64,000 nucleotides of DNA, taken from NCBI RefSeq assembly GCF_900090265.1, contig NZ_LT607752.1, positions 4,092,001-4,156,000 of the forward strand, read 5' to 3'. Below, piece by piece: positions 8,744-16,311 of the stretch. The stretch comes from Micromonospora rifamycinica (GTDB taxonomy: Bacteria > Actinomycetota > Actinomycetes > Mycobacteriales > Micromonosporaceae). How positions within the stretch are numbered: the first letter of the stretch is position 1; each line of letters starts with the position of its first letter. Under the pieces are notes generated by a model. The model worked only from the letters and a program-made list of their open reading frames with translations, was not told the origin of the DNA and ran no database searches. The position numbers and the translations under genes were made by a program.

Positions 8744-8784
8744 GTTGTCCCCGACGGAGAACCGAACGGCACGGGAGTAGCGGG

Positions 8785-9255
8785 ATGCTCAAGGGCTTCA
8801 AAGACTTCATCATGCGCGGCAACGTCGTCGACCTGGCGGTCGGTGTCGTCATCGGCGCCGCGTTCACGGGCGTGGTCACCCAGCTGACCAAGTCGTTCCT
8901 CGAACCACTGGTCCGGGTCATGATCGTGCTGATCACCGGCAACAAGAACGGCCTCAGCGGCTCGACGCCGACGTTCCGGGGCGTCCCGTTCGACTGGGTG
9001 GCCTTCGTCAACGCGGCGATCACCTTCGCGCTGACGGCGGCGGCGCTGTACTTCCTGGTCGTCTACCCGATGAACCGGCTCGCCGAGCGGCGCAAGCGGG
9101 GCGAGGAGCCGCCGCCGGCCGCGCCGAGCGAGGAGGTCAAGCTGCTCACCGAGATCCGGGACGCGCTGCTGGCCGGCGGCCACGCCACCCCGGGGCAGCG
9201 CGGCGCGCTCGACGACGTGCTGGGCCGCCACCCGGAGCCGCCCGCCACGCGCTGA
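8785..9255 (+). CDS. mscL: Large-conductance mechanosensitive channel
   Basis: A 156-residue MscL. The N-terminal amphipathic helix and TM1 read MLKGFKDFIMRGNVVDLAVG, with the pore-lining VIGAAFTGVV. TM2 is at about 75-98, followed by a charged cytoplasmic helix. It forms a homopentamer that opens on membrane tension. ATG 8785 follows a GGGAG-type site; a longer frame upstream overlaps the GntR gene and is not real. The tail is slightly longer than the Escherichia coli protein. A hairpin terminator follows. Confidence 0.95.
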   Translation: MLKGFKDFIMRGNVVDLAVGVVIGAAFTGVVTQLTKSFLEPLVRVMIVLITGNKNGLSGSTPTFRGVPFDWVAFVNAAITFALTAAALYFLVVYPMNRLAERRKRGEEPPPAAPSEEVKLLTEIRDALLAGGHATPGQRGALDDVLGRHPEPPATR

Positions 9256-9270
9256 CCGACCGGCGCACAT

Positions 9271-9299
9271 CGGCCCCTGCGGAATTCCCGCGGGGGCCG
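9271..9299 (+). terminator. Rho-independent terminator after mscL
   Basis: CGGCCCCTGCGG (9271-9282) pairs with CCGCGGGGGCCG (9288-9299) with one wobble pair and a 5-base loop, followed by ACTTTTG. Confidence 0.8.
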
Positions 9300-9306
9300 A
9301 CTTTTG

Positions 9307-9322
9307 TCGTACACATGTTCGA
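9307..9322 (+). promoter_or_regulatory. LexA-type SOS box
   Basis: TCGTACACATGTTCGA differs at one of the 12 informative positions from the actinobacterial LexA palindrome TCGAAC-N4-GTTCGA. It ends 12 bp before the ATG of the 82-residue gene and follows directly after the mscL terminator, so it can only serve the downstream gene. Confidence 0.7.
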
Positions 9323-9334
9323 TAGAGTCCCGCC

Positions 9335-9583
9335 ATGGAGCAGCGTAGGCACTGGTGGAACGGCAAATGGGGACGACTGGCCCGACGGGACGTGTTCCTC
9401 CGGGTCGACGCCGACCGGTGGCACGTCGAGCAGCGGGCCGGCGGCGCGGAGGGCGTCTCCCGGTTCTACGAGTACGGCAGCGCGGACGAGGCCGAGGAGA
9501 CCGTCCGCGCCCTGCTGGAGGGGGTGGACACCTGGCGGGAGCTGTCCCCGCGTCCGCCCAGCGCCTGGGGGCCGGCGGTTTAG
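9335..9583 (+). CDS. Small uncharacterised protein, probably SOS-controlled
   Basis: An 82-residue soluble protein with a tryptophan-rich basic start (RRHWWNGKWGRLARRDVF) and an acidic helical second half (SADEAEETVRALLEG). No signal peptide or membrane segment is visible. I do not recognise a characterised family. Codon use is typical of the neighbourhood. It is preceded by a near-consensus LexA box and a terminator, so it has its own promoter. A role in the DNA-damage response is inferred only from that box. Confidence 0.75.
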   Translation: MEQRRHWWNGKWGRLARRDVFLRVDADRWHVEQRAGGAEGVSRFYEYGSADEAEETVRALLEGVDTWRELSPRPPSAWGPAV

Positions 9584-9627
9584 CGGCCGGCGGGGCCGGG
9601 AACCGCCCCTGGATGGAGCAACAGGGC

Positions 9628-9987
9628 ATGGCGGAACAGGCGGTCATCTCCCGGGTCACCACCGGCATGCGGGTGGTCGACACGGTCGGCGTCGAGATCG
9701 GCACGGTCGACCTCGTCCAACGGGGTGACCCGAACGCGGTGACCGTGCAGGCGGCGACCCCCGATCCCGGCGGCAGCCTGGACGAGCTGATCGCGTCGGT
9801 GGCCGTCGAGGAGCCGGACGTCCCGGCCGACCTCGCCGCCCGGCTGCTGCGCACCGGCTATCTCAAGGTCTCCACCGAGCTGGCCCGCACCGGGGCGGTG
9901 TACGTGCTGGCCGACCAGATCGCCACGGTCACCGACGACCGGGTACGCCTCAGCGTCCCCGTCGGCGATCTACCGCCGGAGGAGTGA
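9628..9987 (+). CDS. PRC-barrel-like domain protein
   Basis: About 119 residues (124 if ATG 9613 is used). The N-terminal segment VISRVTTGMRVVDTVGVEIGTVDLV has the beta-barrel pattern of PRC-barrel/DUF2171 proteins, which mediate RNA or protein contacts. The second half has a helical, acidic stretch and ends in beta-rich VTDDRVRLSVPV. No catalytic motif is visible. It is soluble, lies 44 bp after the 82-residue gene, and could be cotranscribed with it. Confidence 0.75.
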   Translation: MAEQAVISRVTTGMRVVDTVGVEIGTVDLVQRGDPNAVTVQAATPDPGGSLDELIASVAVEEPDVPADLAARLLRTGYLKVSTELARTGAVYVLADQIATVTDDRVRLSVPVGDLPPEE

Positions 9988-10000
9988 CCCGCCCCTGCGG

Positions 10001-11236
10001 TCAGGGGGCGGGCCGGCGGGGGCGGAAGAGCAGCAGCATCAGCCAGCCGGCGAGCAGTCCCCAGAACGCTCCGCCCACGCCGAGCAGGCTCACCCCCGAG
10101 GCGGTGACCACGAAGGTGACCACCGCGGCCTCCCGGCTCCGCGGATCGGGACCACCCGACGAGGCCGCGGGGGCCGGGGCAGGAGCGGCCGGCGGGACGG
10201 GATCGGGCGGCGGGGCGGTGGAGAGGGCCGAGGAGAGGGCGCCGGCCAACGCGCCGAGCAGCGCGAGCCCGGCGACCGCCTCGATGAGCACCGGCGGGGA
10301 GAGCAGCACCAGGGTGGTCGCCGCGCCGGCCCCGAGCCCGAGCAGCGCCAGACCGACGCCGGCCGTCACCGAGGCGATCCAGCGCCGGTCCGGATCGGGG
10401 TGGGCGTCCGGGCCGGCGGCGAGGGCGGCGGTGATCGCGGCGAGGTTGACCGCGTGCCCGCCGGTGGCGGCGCCGAGCGTACTGGCCAGCCCGGTGGCGC
10501 GCAGTGCGGGGGCGAGCGGCGGCCGGTAACCGTAGCCGCGCAGCACCGCCGTGCCGGGCACGTTCTGCGCGGCCATGGTGACCAGGAACAGCGGCACCGC
10601 CAGGCCGACCAGCGCGGGCAGGGTGAACGTCGGCACGGTCGGCGACACCACCGGGCGCAGGTCGGCGACGCCCAGCCCCACCCCCGAGGTGGTCAGCGCG
10701 ATCGCCACCGTGGCCGCCACCAGCGCGGCCGGCACCGCCCAGCGGCGGGCGAACCGGTGCAGCACCAGCCAGGTGACGATCACCGGCGCGGCCAGCACCG
10801 GCACCTCGACCAGCGCGCGTACCGGTGCGGTGCACAGCGGCAGCAGCACCCCGGCCAGCATCGCCGCCGCCACCGGGGCGGGGATGGCGGCCACCGCCCG
10901 ACCCAGGGCGGGGAAGAGGCCGGCGGCGACGATGAGCAGCCCGCACAGCAGGAAGGCCCCCACCGCTGCCGGCCAACCGCCGGCGACCGGCCCGGTGGCG
11001 ACCAGCAGCGCAGCCCCCGGCGTGGACCAGGCGATGGAGATCGGCATCCGGTGCCGTAACCCGAGCCAGGTCGCGCAGATGCCGGCGGCGACGCTCACCG
11101 TGAGCAGCCCGGAGGCGGCCTGCGCCTCGCTGGCGCCGACCGCCCGCAGCCCGGCCAGCACCACGGTGAATGAGCTGGCGAAGCCGACCACGGCGGTCAC
11201 CACCCCGGCCAGCACCGGTTGCAGCCGATCCCCCAC
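10001..11236 (-). CDS. BenE-family benzoate/proton symporter-like transporter
   Basis: About 411 residues, rich in hydrophobic helices (about 11-12). Motifs such as FASSFTVVLAGL, ISIAWSTPGAALL, MAAQNVPG and TGGHAVNLAA are typical of BenE (aromatic acid uptake by proton symport). GTG 11236 was chosen because GGAGG precedes it; the frame could extend to 11299. An Ala/Pro-rich cytoplasmic loop lies near residue 350. It is divergent from an XRE-cupin regulator, a common pairing in which the regulator senses the substrate. Confidence 0.88.
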   Translation of the reverse strand: MGDRLQPVLAGVVTAVVGFASSFTVVLAGLRAVGASEAQAASGLLTVSVAAGICATWLGLRHRMPISIAWSTPGAALLVATGPVAGGWPAAVGAFLLCGLLIVAAGLFPALGRAVAAIPAPVAAAMLAGVLLPLCTAPVRALVEVPVLAAPVIVTWLVLHRFARRWAVPAALVAATVAIALTTSGVGLGVADLRPVVSPTVPTFTLPALVGLAVPLFLVTMAAQNVPGTAVLRGYGYRPPLAPALRATGLASTLGAATGGHAVNLAAITAALAAGPDAHPDPDRRWIASVTAGVGLALLGLGAGAATTLVLLSPPVLIEAVAGLALLGALAGALSSALSTAPPPDPVPPAAPAPAPAASSGGPDPRSREAAVVTFVVTASGVSLLGVGGAFWGLLAGWLMLLLFRPRRPAP

Positions 11237-11327
11237 CCGATCCTCCCCTCGCGCGCCCCGCGCCGCCGACGACCCGAAGGTCGACCGGGGTGGCCGCACC
11301 CGGACACACCCCGGCCACGCCGACCCG

Positions 11328-11345
11328 CGTTCCGTTTACGGAACG
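11328..11345. promoter_or_regulatory. 18-bp operator palindrome between benE-like and XRE-cupin genes
   Basis: CGTTCCGTTTACGGAACG is an 8-bp perfect inverted repeat with a TT centre, 24 bp before the regulator ATG and 91 bp from the transporter start. The position and symmetry fit a dimeric XRE-cupin repressor controlling both genes. Confidence 0.7.
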
Positions 11346-11369
11346 GTGGCCGTGTAGCACCATAGCGGC

Positions 11370-11936
11370 ATGACCCGGCCCCGCCCAGCCCGCCGTCCCG
11401 CGCTCGACGCCGACGCCGACACCGGGGCGGTCGGCCGGCGGCTCCGCGCACTGCGTACCGAGCGTGGGGTCTCGCTCTCCGCGCTGGCCCGTACCGCCGG
11501 GGTCGGGAAGGCCACCCTCTCGGCGCTGGAGAACGGCACCCGCAACCCGACCCTGGAGACGCTCTACGCGATCACCGCCCAGCTCGGCGTGCCGTTGGCG
11601 GCCGTGCTCGCCGGGCCGGCCGACGCCCCGACCGTCCAGGGCGCCACCGTCGTCGCCACCCTGCTCGAGTCGTTCACCGACACCGATGCCAGCTACGAGC
11701 TGTACCGGCTGCGGGTCCGCCCCGGCGGTGAGCAGGTCTCCCCCGCCCACCGGCCCGGCGTCACCGAACACGTCACCGTCTTCGCCGGGGTGCTGCGCGC
11801 CGGCCCGGTCGACGCCCCGCTGACCGCCGCCGCCGGTGGCCACCTGCGCTGGACATCCGACGTCCCGCACGGCTACGCCGCCCTCGGCGACGAGGAGGTG
11901 GCCGCCAGCCTGCTGGTGCGCTACCCCCGGAGCTGA
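11370..11936 (+). CDS. XRE-family regulator with C-terminal cupin domain
   Basis: A 188-residue protein. The helix-turn-helix at about 22-78 contains LARTAGVGKATLSALENGTRNPTLETL, the canonical Cro/C1 fold. A cupin beta-barrel at about 105-185 includes RPGVTEHVTVFAG and is the small-molecule sensor. It is divergent from the BenE-like transporter and likely its local regulator through the palindrome at 11328. Its last 16 bp overlap the convergent LuxR-type gene. Confidence 0.9.
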   Translation: MTRPRPARRPALDADADTGAVGRRLRALRTERGVSLSALARTAGVGKATLSALENGTRNPTLETLYAITAQLGVPLAAVLAGPADAPTVQGATVVATLLESFTDTDASYELYRLRVRPGGEQVSPAHRPGVTEHVTVFAGVLRAGPVDAPLTAAAGGHLRWTSDVPHGYAALGDEEVAASLLVRYPRS

Positions 11937-12952
11937 CCCGCGTCGGGCACCCGGTGCTGCACCGCCCAGAGCGCCGCCTCGGTCCGCGACGCCGAGCCGG
12001 TCTTGCGCAGCAGGTTCGACACGTGCACGGTCACCGTCCGGACCGAGATGCCCAACGCCCGCGCGACCTGCTTGTTGGACATCCCGGCGACCAGGCAGTC
12101 CAGCACGTCCACCTCCCGGCCGGTCAGCTCGACGTCGGGCAGCCCGCCCCGGGGGGCCGGCAGCCGCGGGTGCTCCGGCGACGGCTCCCGGACCAGCGCC
12201 GCCAGGCCCTGCCCCGCGTGCTCGGCCAGCAACTCGGTGAGCGCGTACGGGTTGCCGCCGGTGCGTTGCCGGACGGCGGCGCACACCCCGGCCGGGGGCG
12301 GGCCGCCGCCGTACACCTGGGTGAGGATCTCGGCCACCTCGGCGACGTCGAGCGGGCCGAGGTGCTGGCGCACCGCGCCGCGTACCCCGCACAGCCGGGC
12401 CAGGACGCGGCGGGTGAGCTCCGGGGCCACCGCGTCGGCCGGCGGCCGGCTCGCCACCACCAGCAGCGCCGGCAGCCGCGGCGCGGTGGCCAGCTCGACG
12501 ACCAGGTTGAGGCTGGCCGGGTCGAGGTCGTGCAGGTCCTCCACCACCAGCACGGCCGGACCGGCCCCCACCAGCAGCCGGACGGTACGCACCGCGAGCC
12601 GGAGCAGCGTGCCGGGGGCGTACCGCTCGCGCGGCGCGGTCGGCTGCTGGGCCAGCCAGGCCAGCGCGTCGGACGGCAGGTCGAGCGCGCCGACGTCACG
12701 GCCGCTGAGCACCGCCGCCAGCCAGTCGTAGGGGGCCGGATCGTGCACCCGCGCCGTGCCGGCGAGGACCACCGCGGGTCGGGGGTGTAGTCCTTCGACA
12801 GCCGCCGCGACCAGCAGACTCTTGCCCACCCCGGCGGCTCCGGTGATCACCGTGACGGCGGGTGACGGCCGACCCTTTCCGGCCACGGTGGACCACGCCC
12901 GGTCGAGCTCCGCCAGCTCTCCGACGCGACCCACCATCGACACCGGGATCAT
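11921..12952 (-). CDS. LuxR-family regulator with AAA ATPase domain (small LAL type)
   Basis: A 343-residue protein. The N-terminal ATPase has Walker A TGAAGVGKSLLVAAA and Walker B VLVVEDLHDLD. The C-terminal LuxR helix-turn-helix at about 270-335 has ELTGREVDVLDCLVAGMSNKQVA. LAL proteins are usually near 900 residues; this one lacks the long TPR/middle region, so it is a compact version. ATG 12952 is preceded by GGGAG. It is divergent from a PP2C phosphatase across an 18-bp palindrome. Confidence 0.88.
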   Translation of the reverse strand: MIPVSMVGRVGELAELDRAWSTVAGKGRPSPAVTVITGAAGVGKSLLVAAAVEGLHPRPAVVLAGTARVHDPAPYDWLAAVLSGRDVGALDLPSDALAWLAQQPTAPRERYAPGTLLRLAVRTVRLLVGAGPAVLVVEDLHDLDPASLNLVVELATAPRLPALLVVASRPPADAVAPELTRRVLARLCGVRGAVRQHLGPLDVAEVAEILTQVYGGGPPPAGVCAAVRQRTGGNPYALTELLAEHAGQGLAALVREPSPEHPRLPAPRGGLPDVELTGREVDVLDCLVAGMSNKQVARALGISVRTVTVHVSNLLRKTGSASRTEAALWAVQHRVPDAGQLRG

Positions 12953-12962
12953 TTCTCCCACC

Positions 12963-12980
12963 CTACGTACTAGTGCGTAG
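12963..12980. promoter_or_regulatory. 18-bp palindrome in the LuxR-ATPase / PP2C divergent promoter
   Basis: CTACGTACTAGTGCGTAG is symmetric except for one pair (T/G). It lies 11 bp upstream of the LuxR-type start and 35 bp upstream of the phosphatase start. The even, gap-free symmetry matches LuxR-family operators, so autoregulation or joint control is likely. Confidence 0.6.
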
Positions 12981-13015
12981 AGACGGAGGGAGGGTGTATC
13001 CGGCAAGCTGGTCGT

Positions 13016-13735
13016 ATGACGCTGATCCTCCGCTCGGCCATCATCAACGACGTCGGCCTGGTCCGCACCAACAACGAGGACTCCGCCCTCGCCGGTGAAC
13101 GCCTGGTCGCGGTGGCGGACGGCATGGGCGGGCTCCCCGCCGGCGAGGTGGCCAGCGAGATCGTCATCCGCATCCTGGACGAGCTGGTCCCGCCCACCGG
13201 CACCGACGAGGCCGCCGAGGCGTTGCGGGCCGTGGTCTCCACCGCCAACCGCCGCATCCGCGCCGCCATCTCCGCCGACCCGGCCCGCGAGGGCATGGGT
13301 ACGACGCTGACCGCCGCCCTGCTCGCCGGGGACACCCTGGTCCTCGCCCAGGTCGGCGACTCCCGCTGCTATCTGCTGCGCGACGGCGAGCTGACCCAGC
13401 TCACCCGGGACGACACCTTCGTCCAGGCGCTGGTCGACCAGGGTGCGCTCTCCCCCGACCAGGCCCGCCACCACCCGCAGCGCTCCCTGGTGACCCGGGC
13501 CGTGCAGGGCGCGGACGCGCCCCCCGCGATCGGCGTGCTGACCGTGTTCTCCGGGGACCGGGTGCTGCTGTGCAGCGACGGGCTCTCCGACTACGTGGCC
13601 GACGCGGCGATCCACGGTGCGCTGGTCAGCTACCCGGACCGGCAGCACTGCGGCGAGCAGCTGGTGAAGCTGGCCCACCAGGCCGGCGCACCGGACAACG
13701 TCACCGTGGTGGTCTCCGACGTGACCGGGAGCTGA
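13016..13735 (+). CDS. PP2C-family serine/threonine phosphatase (PstP-like, soluble)
   Basis: A 239-residue single PPM catalytic domain with all core motifs: VRTNNEDS, VADGMGG, GTTLTAA, VGDSRCYLL, CSDGLSDYV and APDNVTVVV. These supply the metal-binding aspartates for Mn/Mg-dependent dephosphorylation of Ser/Thr. Unlike PstP it has no membrane segment. No kinase gene is adjacent; the divergent LuxR-ATPase is the only close partner. Confidence 0.93.
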   Translation: MTLILRSAIINDVGLVRTNNEDSALAGERLVAVADGMGGLPAGEVASEIVIRILDELVPPTGTDEAAEALRAVVSTANRRIRAAISADPAREGMGTTLTAALLAGDTLVLAQVGDSRCYLLRDGELTQLTRDDTFVQALVDQGALSPDQARHHPQRSLVTRAVQGADAPPAIGVLTVFSGDRVLLCSDGLSDYVADAAIHGALVSYPDRQHCGEQLVKLAHQAGAPDNVTVVVSDVTGS

Positions 13736-13784
13736 ACCGGCCGACCAGGTTGCGGCGGACCGCCGGCCGGGTTGGGATGGACGG

Positions 13785-14993
13785 ATGCTCATCCGTCGCC
13801 TGGCCGCCGAGGAACGACTGACCACCAGCTTCCCGCTCCAGGCGTACGCCTTCGAGGCGAGCCCGCTGAGCCGGGAGCGGGGCGACGCCTTCCACCGCTA
13901 CCTGCCGTACAACAAGGGCAACCGGACGCTGGTGGTCGAGGAGGGCGGCGAGGCGCGGGCCACCGCCAGCGCGGTGCCGATGCGGCAGAACCTGCGCGGC
14001 GCGGTGCTGCCGATGGCCGGGGTGGCCGGGATCGCCACCCACCCGCTGGCCCGCCGGCAGGGGTACGTCCGCGCCCTGCTGTGCCAGCTGCTCGACGAGA
14101 TGCGCGACGGCGGGCACCCGGTGAGCGCGCTGTACCCGTTCCGGGCCAGCTTCTACGAGCGCTTCGGCTACGTGGGGCTGCCCCGGGCGCGTACCGTCCG
14201 GTTCTCCCCGGCCGACCTGGCCTCGCTGCTGCGCACCGAGCTGCCCGGCACGGTGGACTGGGAGTCGATCGGCGTCGGCTACGCCCGCTACCGGTCGTTC
14301 ACCGAACGGTGTCTGCGGGAGCGGCACGGCTTCTCGATCTTCCCCGACTTCCGCGACGTCGGCCTGCGGGACCGCGACGACCGCTGGCTGGTCACCGCGA
14401 CGGTCGACGGCAGCGTGGTCGGGGCGTTGACGTACCGGATCGACGACCACGGTGGCGAGCTGGTCGGGGACGACCTGCTCGCCGCCGACCCGTACGCCCG
14501 CGCCCTGCTGTTGCAGTTCCTCGCCCGGCACGTCGACCAGGTGGAGCGGATCAGCCTCCGGATCCCGGCCGACGAGCTGCCCGAGCTGTGGCTGACCGAT
14601 CTGGCCGTGCACGTGGAGGCCCGGGTGGCCCGGCCCGGCTCGTCGGCGCCGATGGCCCGGCTGCTGAACATGGACGCCCTGGTCGGGTTGCCGGCCGGAG
14701 CCGGCCGGGTCCGGGTGGACCTGGTCGACGACCGTTGGCTGGGCGGCACCCACCTGCTCGACGGCACCGACGGCCGGCTGGAGGCGACCGCCGGCGGCCG
14801 GTCGGAGGTGGCCGGGGGGAGCCGCACGCCGACGGCCACGCTCACCGCCGCCGGGCTCTCCGCGCTGGTGTACGGGGTGCTCGACCCGGCCGAGGTGCAC
14901 CTGCGCGGGCTGGGCGAGGTCGGCCCGGAGGCGGCGGCCGAGCTGCGCCGCCTCTTCCCCCGGGCGCTGCCCTACCTGTTCGCCGACTTCTGA
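13785..14993 (+). CDS. Eis-like GNAT N-acetyltransferase
   Basis: A 402-residue protein. The N-terminal GNAT fold (about 1-150) has MAGVAGIATHPLARRQGYVRALL, the acetyl-CoA pyrophosphate-binding region in the R-x-x-G-x-x/R pattern. A second GNAT-like domain and an SCP2-like C-terminal domain complete the Eis three-domain plan, and the C-terminus ends LPYLFADF as in Eis proteins where the terminal carboxylate is catalytic. Eis enzymes acetylate multiple amines including aminoglycosides; the substrate here is unknown. It follows the phosphatase by 49 bp. Confidence 0.9.
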   Translation: MLIRRLAAEERLTTSFPLQAYAFEASPLSRERGDAFHRYLPYNKGNRTLVVEEGGEARATASAVPMRQNLRGAVLPMAGVAGIATHPLARRQGYVRALLCQLLDEMRDGGHPVSALYPFRASFYERFGYVGLPRARTVRFSPADLASLLRTELPGTVDWESIGVGYARYRSFTERCLRERHGFSIFPDFRDVGLRDRDDRWLVTATVDGSVVGALTYRIDDHGGELVGDDLLAADPYARALLLQFLARHVDQVERISLRIPADELPELWLTDLAVHVEARVARPGSSAPMARLLNMDALVGLPAGAGRVRVDLVDDRWLGGTHLLDGTDGRLEATAGGRSEVAGGSRTPTATLTAAGLSALVYGVLDPAEVHLRGLGEVGPEAAAELRRLFPRALPYLFADF

Positions 14994-14996
14994 CCG

Positions 14997-15100
14997 GGCC
15001 GGCACCGGCCACCCGACGCGGTCGGAGGCCGGCGCGGTCGGGAGTAGGCGCGGCCACCCGGCGCGGTCGGAGGCCGGCGCGGCCGGCCCGGCCGGACGTC
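14997..15100. repeat. Two imperfect direct copies of a 45-bp GC-rich unit
   Basis: The segments near 15009 and 15051 share CGGCCACCCG(A/G)CGCGG and CGGAGGCCGGCGCGG blocks, between the acetyltransferase stop and the ZIP transporter start. No coding role is apparent. Confidence 0.5.
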
Positions 15101-15153
15101 GGCGGTGGGCCGGGGCCGGTTGGCGCGGGACGGGGCTGGGTACCCTCCCCGGA

Positions 15154-15903
15154 ATGCCGGAGTGGTTGCAAGCCGGGGCGTGGGGCCTGTTGGCCGGTTC
15201 CGCCCTGCTGGTCGGGGCGGCCGTCGGGTTCTTCGCCAGGGTGCCCCGCAGGATCGTCGCGTCGATCATGGCGTTCGGTGCCGGGGTGCTGCTCTCCGCG
15301 GTGTCGTTCGAGCTGATCGCCGAGGCGCACGAGCAGGGCGGTCTGCTGCCGACCGCGCTCGGGGCGACGGGCGGGGCGCTGGCGTACACCGGGGCGAACC
15401 TGCTCCTCGCCCGACGGGGTGCCCGGCACCGGAAGCGGTCCGGCGGGGAGCAACCCTCCGAACAGGAACGTCCCGGCTCCGGGTCGGCCATCGCGGTGGG
15501 CGCGCTGCTGGACGGCGTACCCGAGTCGGTGGTGATCGGCGCGAGCCTGCTGACCGGCGGCCCGGTGAGCCTGGTCACCGTAGTCGCGGTCTTCCTCAGC
15601 AACGTGCCCGAGGGGCTGTCGAGCGCCGCCGGGATGCGCCGGGCGGGCCGCTCCCGCCGGTACGTCTTCACCCTGTGGACGGCGATCACCCTGGTCAGTG
15701 GGCTGGCCGCGCTGCTGGGTCACACCCTGCTGGGCGGTGCGCCGCCGGAGGTGCTGGCCACCATCACCGCGCTGGCCGCCGGGGCGATCCTCGCGATGAT
15801 CACCGACACCATGGTGCCGGAGGCGTTCGAGGACGCCCACCTGCTGGTCGGCCTGATCACCGTCCTCGGGTTCCTTACCGCGTTCGCGCTCTCCCACACC
15901 TGA
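15154..15903 (+). CDS. ZIP-family metal transporter
   Basis: A 249-residue membrane protein with about 8 helices. The metal-binding helices are recognisable by SFELIAEAHEQGG, GALLDGVPESVVIGASLL and SNVPEGLSSAAGM; the H and E residues form the binuclear metal site of ZIP proteins. A positively charged loop near 90-110 (RHRKRS) lies on the cytoplasmic side. It imports divalent metal such as zinc, though the specificity is not visible. It converges on the epimerase across a large palindromic gap. Confidence 0.9.
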   Translation: MPEWLQAGAWGLLAGSALLVGAAVGFFARVPRRIVASIMAFGAGVLLSAVSFELIAEAHEQGGLLPTALGATGGALAYTGANLLLARRGARHRKRSGGEQPSEQERPGSGSAIAVGALLDGVPESVVIGASLLTGGPVSLVTVVAVFLSNVPEGLSSAAGMRRAGRSRRYVFTLWTAITLVSGLAALLGHTLLGGAPPEVLATITALAAGAILAMITDTMVPEAFEDAHLLVGLITVLGFLTAFALSHT

Positions 15904-16064
15904 CCACCCACACCCCACCTCACACCCAGTCCACACAAGCACCCCCACCCGCACCCCCGCCCCGCCCGGCCCCCGGCCCAAGCCCGGCCCCCGCCCGGCC
16001 CCCGCCCCGCCCGGCCCCCTGCCCCGTCCCTCCCCTGCCCCGCGTCCCCGCAAGGAAAGATCGT

Positions 16065-16124
16065 GCTCGATCCTGGTTGTAGTGGTGTCCTTCCCCGCGG
16101 ATGCCACTACAACCAGGATCGAGC
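16065..16124. repeat. 21-bp perfect palindrome arms around an 18-bp spacer
   Basis: 16065-16085 is exactly reverse-complementary to 16104-16124; the arm begins GCTCGATCCTGGTTGTAG. Partial pairing continues inward (TGTCC with GGATG) and outward, where both flanks carry CAAGG. It lies between two convergent genes and may act as a bidirectional terminator or a dispersed repeat. Confidence 0.85.
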
Positions 16125-16210
16125 GTGACCTTGCCGGGCACGCACGACCCGGGCGGTTCAGGGCGGGGCGGGGGCCGGCGGGGCGGGGGCCGGGCAGGGC
16201 CGGGCGGGGG

Positions 16211-16290
16211 GTGGGGGCCGGGTGGGGGCCGGGCGGGGGCCGGGGTGGGGGTGGGGGCCGGGTGGGGGCCGGGCGGGGGCCGGGGTGGGG
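16211..16290. repeat. Exact tandem duplication of a 40-bp G-rich unit
   Basis: 16211-16250 and 16251-16290 are identical 40-bp blocks made of GTGGGGGCCGG and GGGCGGGGGCC segments. Multiple runs of four or five G on the plus strand give strong G-quadruplex potential. It lies just past the end of the epimerase gene. Confidence 0.85.
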
Positions 16291-16311
16291 GTGGGGGTGG
16301 GGTGTCGCCGG

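Larger units (their letters stand above)
15904..16311. other. 408-bp convergent gap with a central palindrome and C-rich / G-rich arms
   Basis: No gene is supported. From about 15930 to 16050 the plus strand is almost pure C runs (CCCGGCCCCCG units). At 16065-16124 there is a long hairpin. From about 16140 to 16310 it is G runs. The C-rich left and G-rich right are roughly reverse-complementary, so the whole gap is an extended imperfect inverted repeat with G-quadruplex potential. Confidence 0.75.

Noticed and set aside
8155..9255. Long open frame extending MscL upstream
   Set aside because: It overlaps the GntR gene out of frame and is low-complexity; ATG 8785 gives a standard MscL.
15904..16311. 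CRISPR array in the repeat-rich convergent gap
   Set aside because: The repeats are contiguous low-complexity G/C runs without unique spacers of uniform length, and no cas genes are present.
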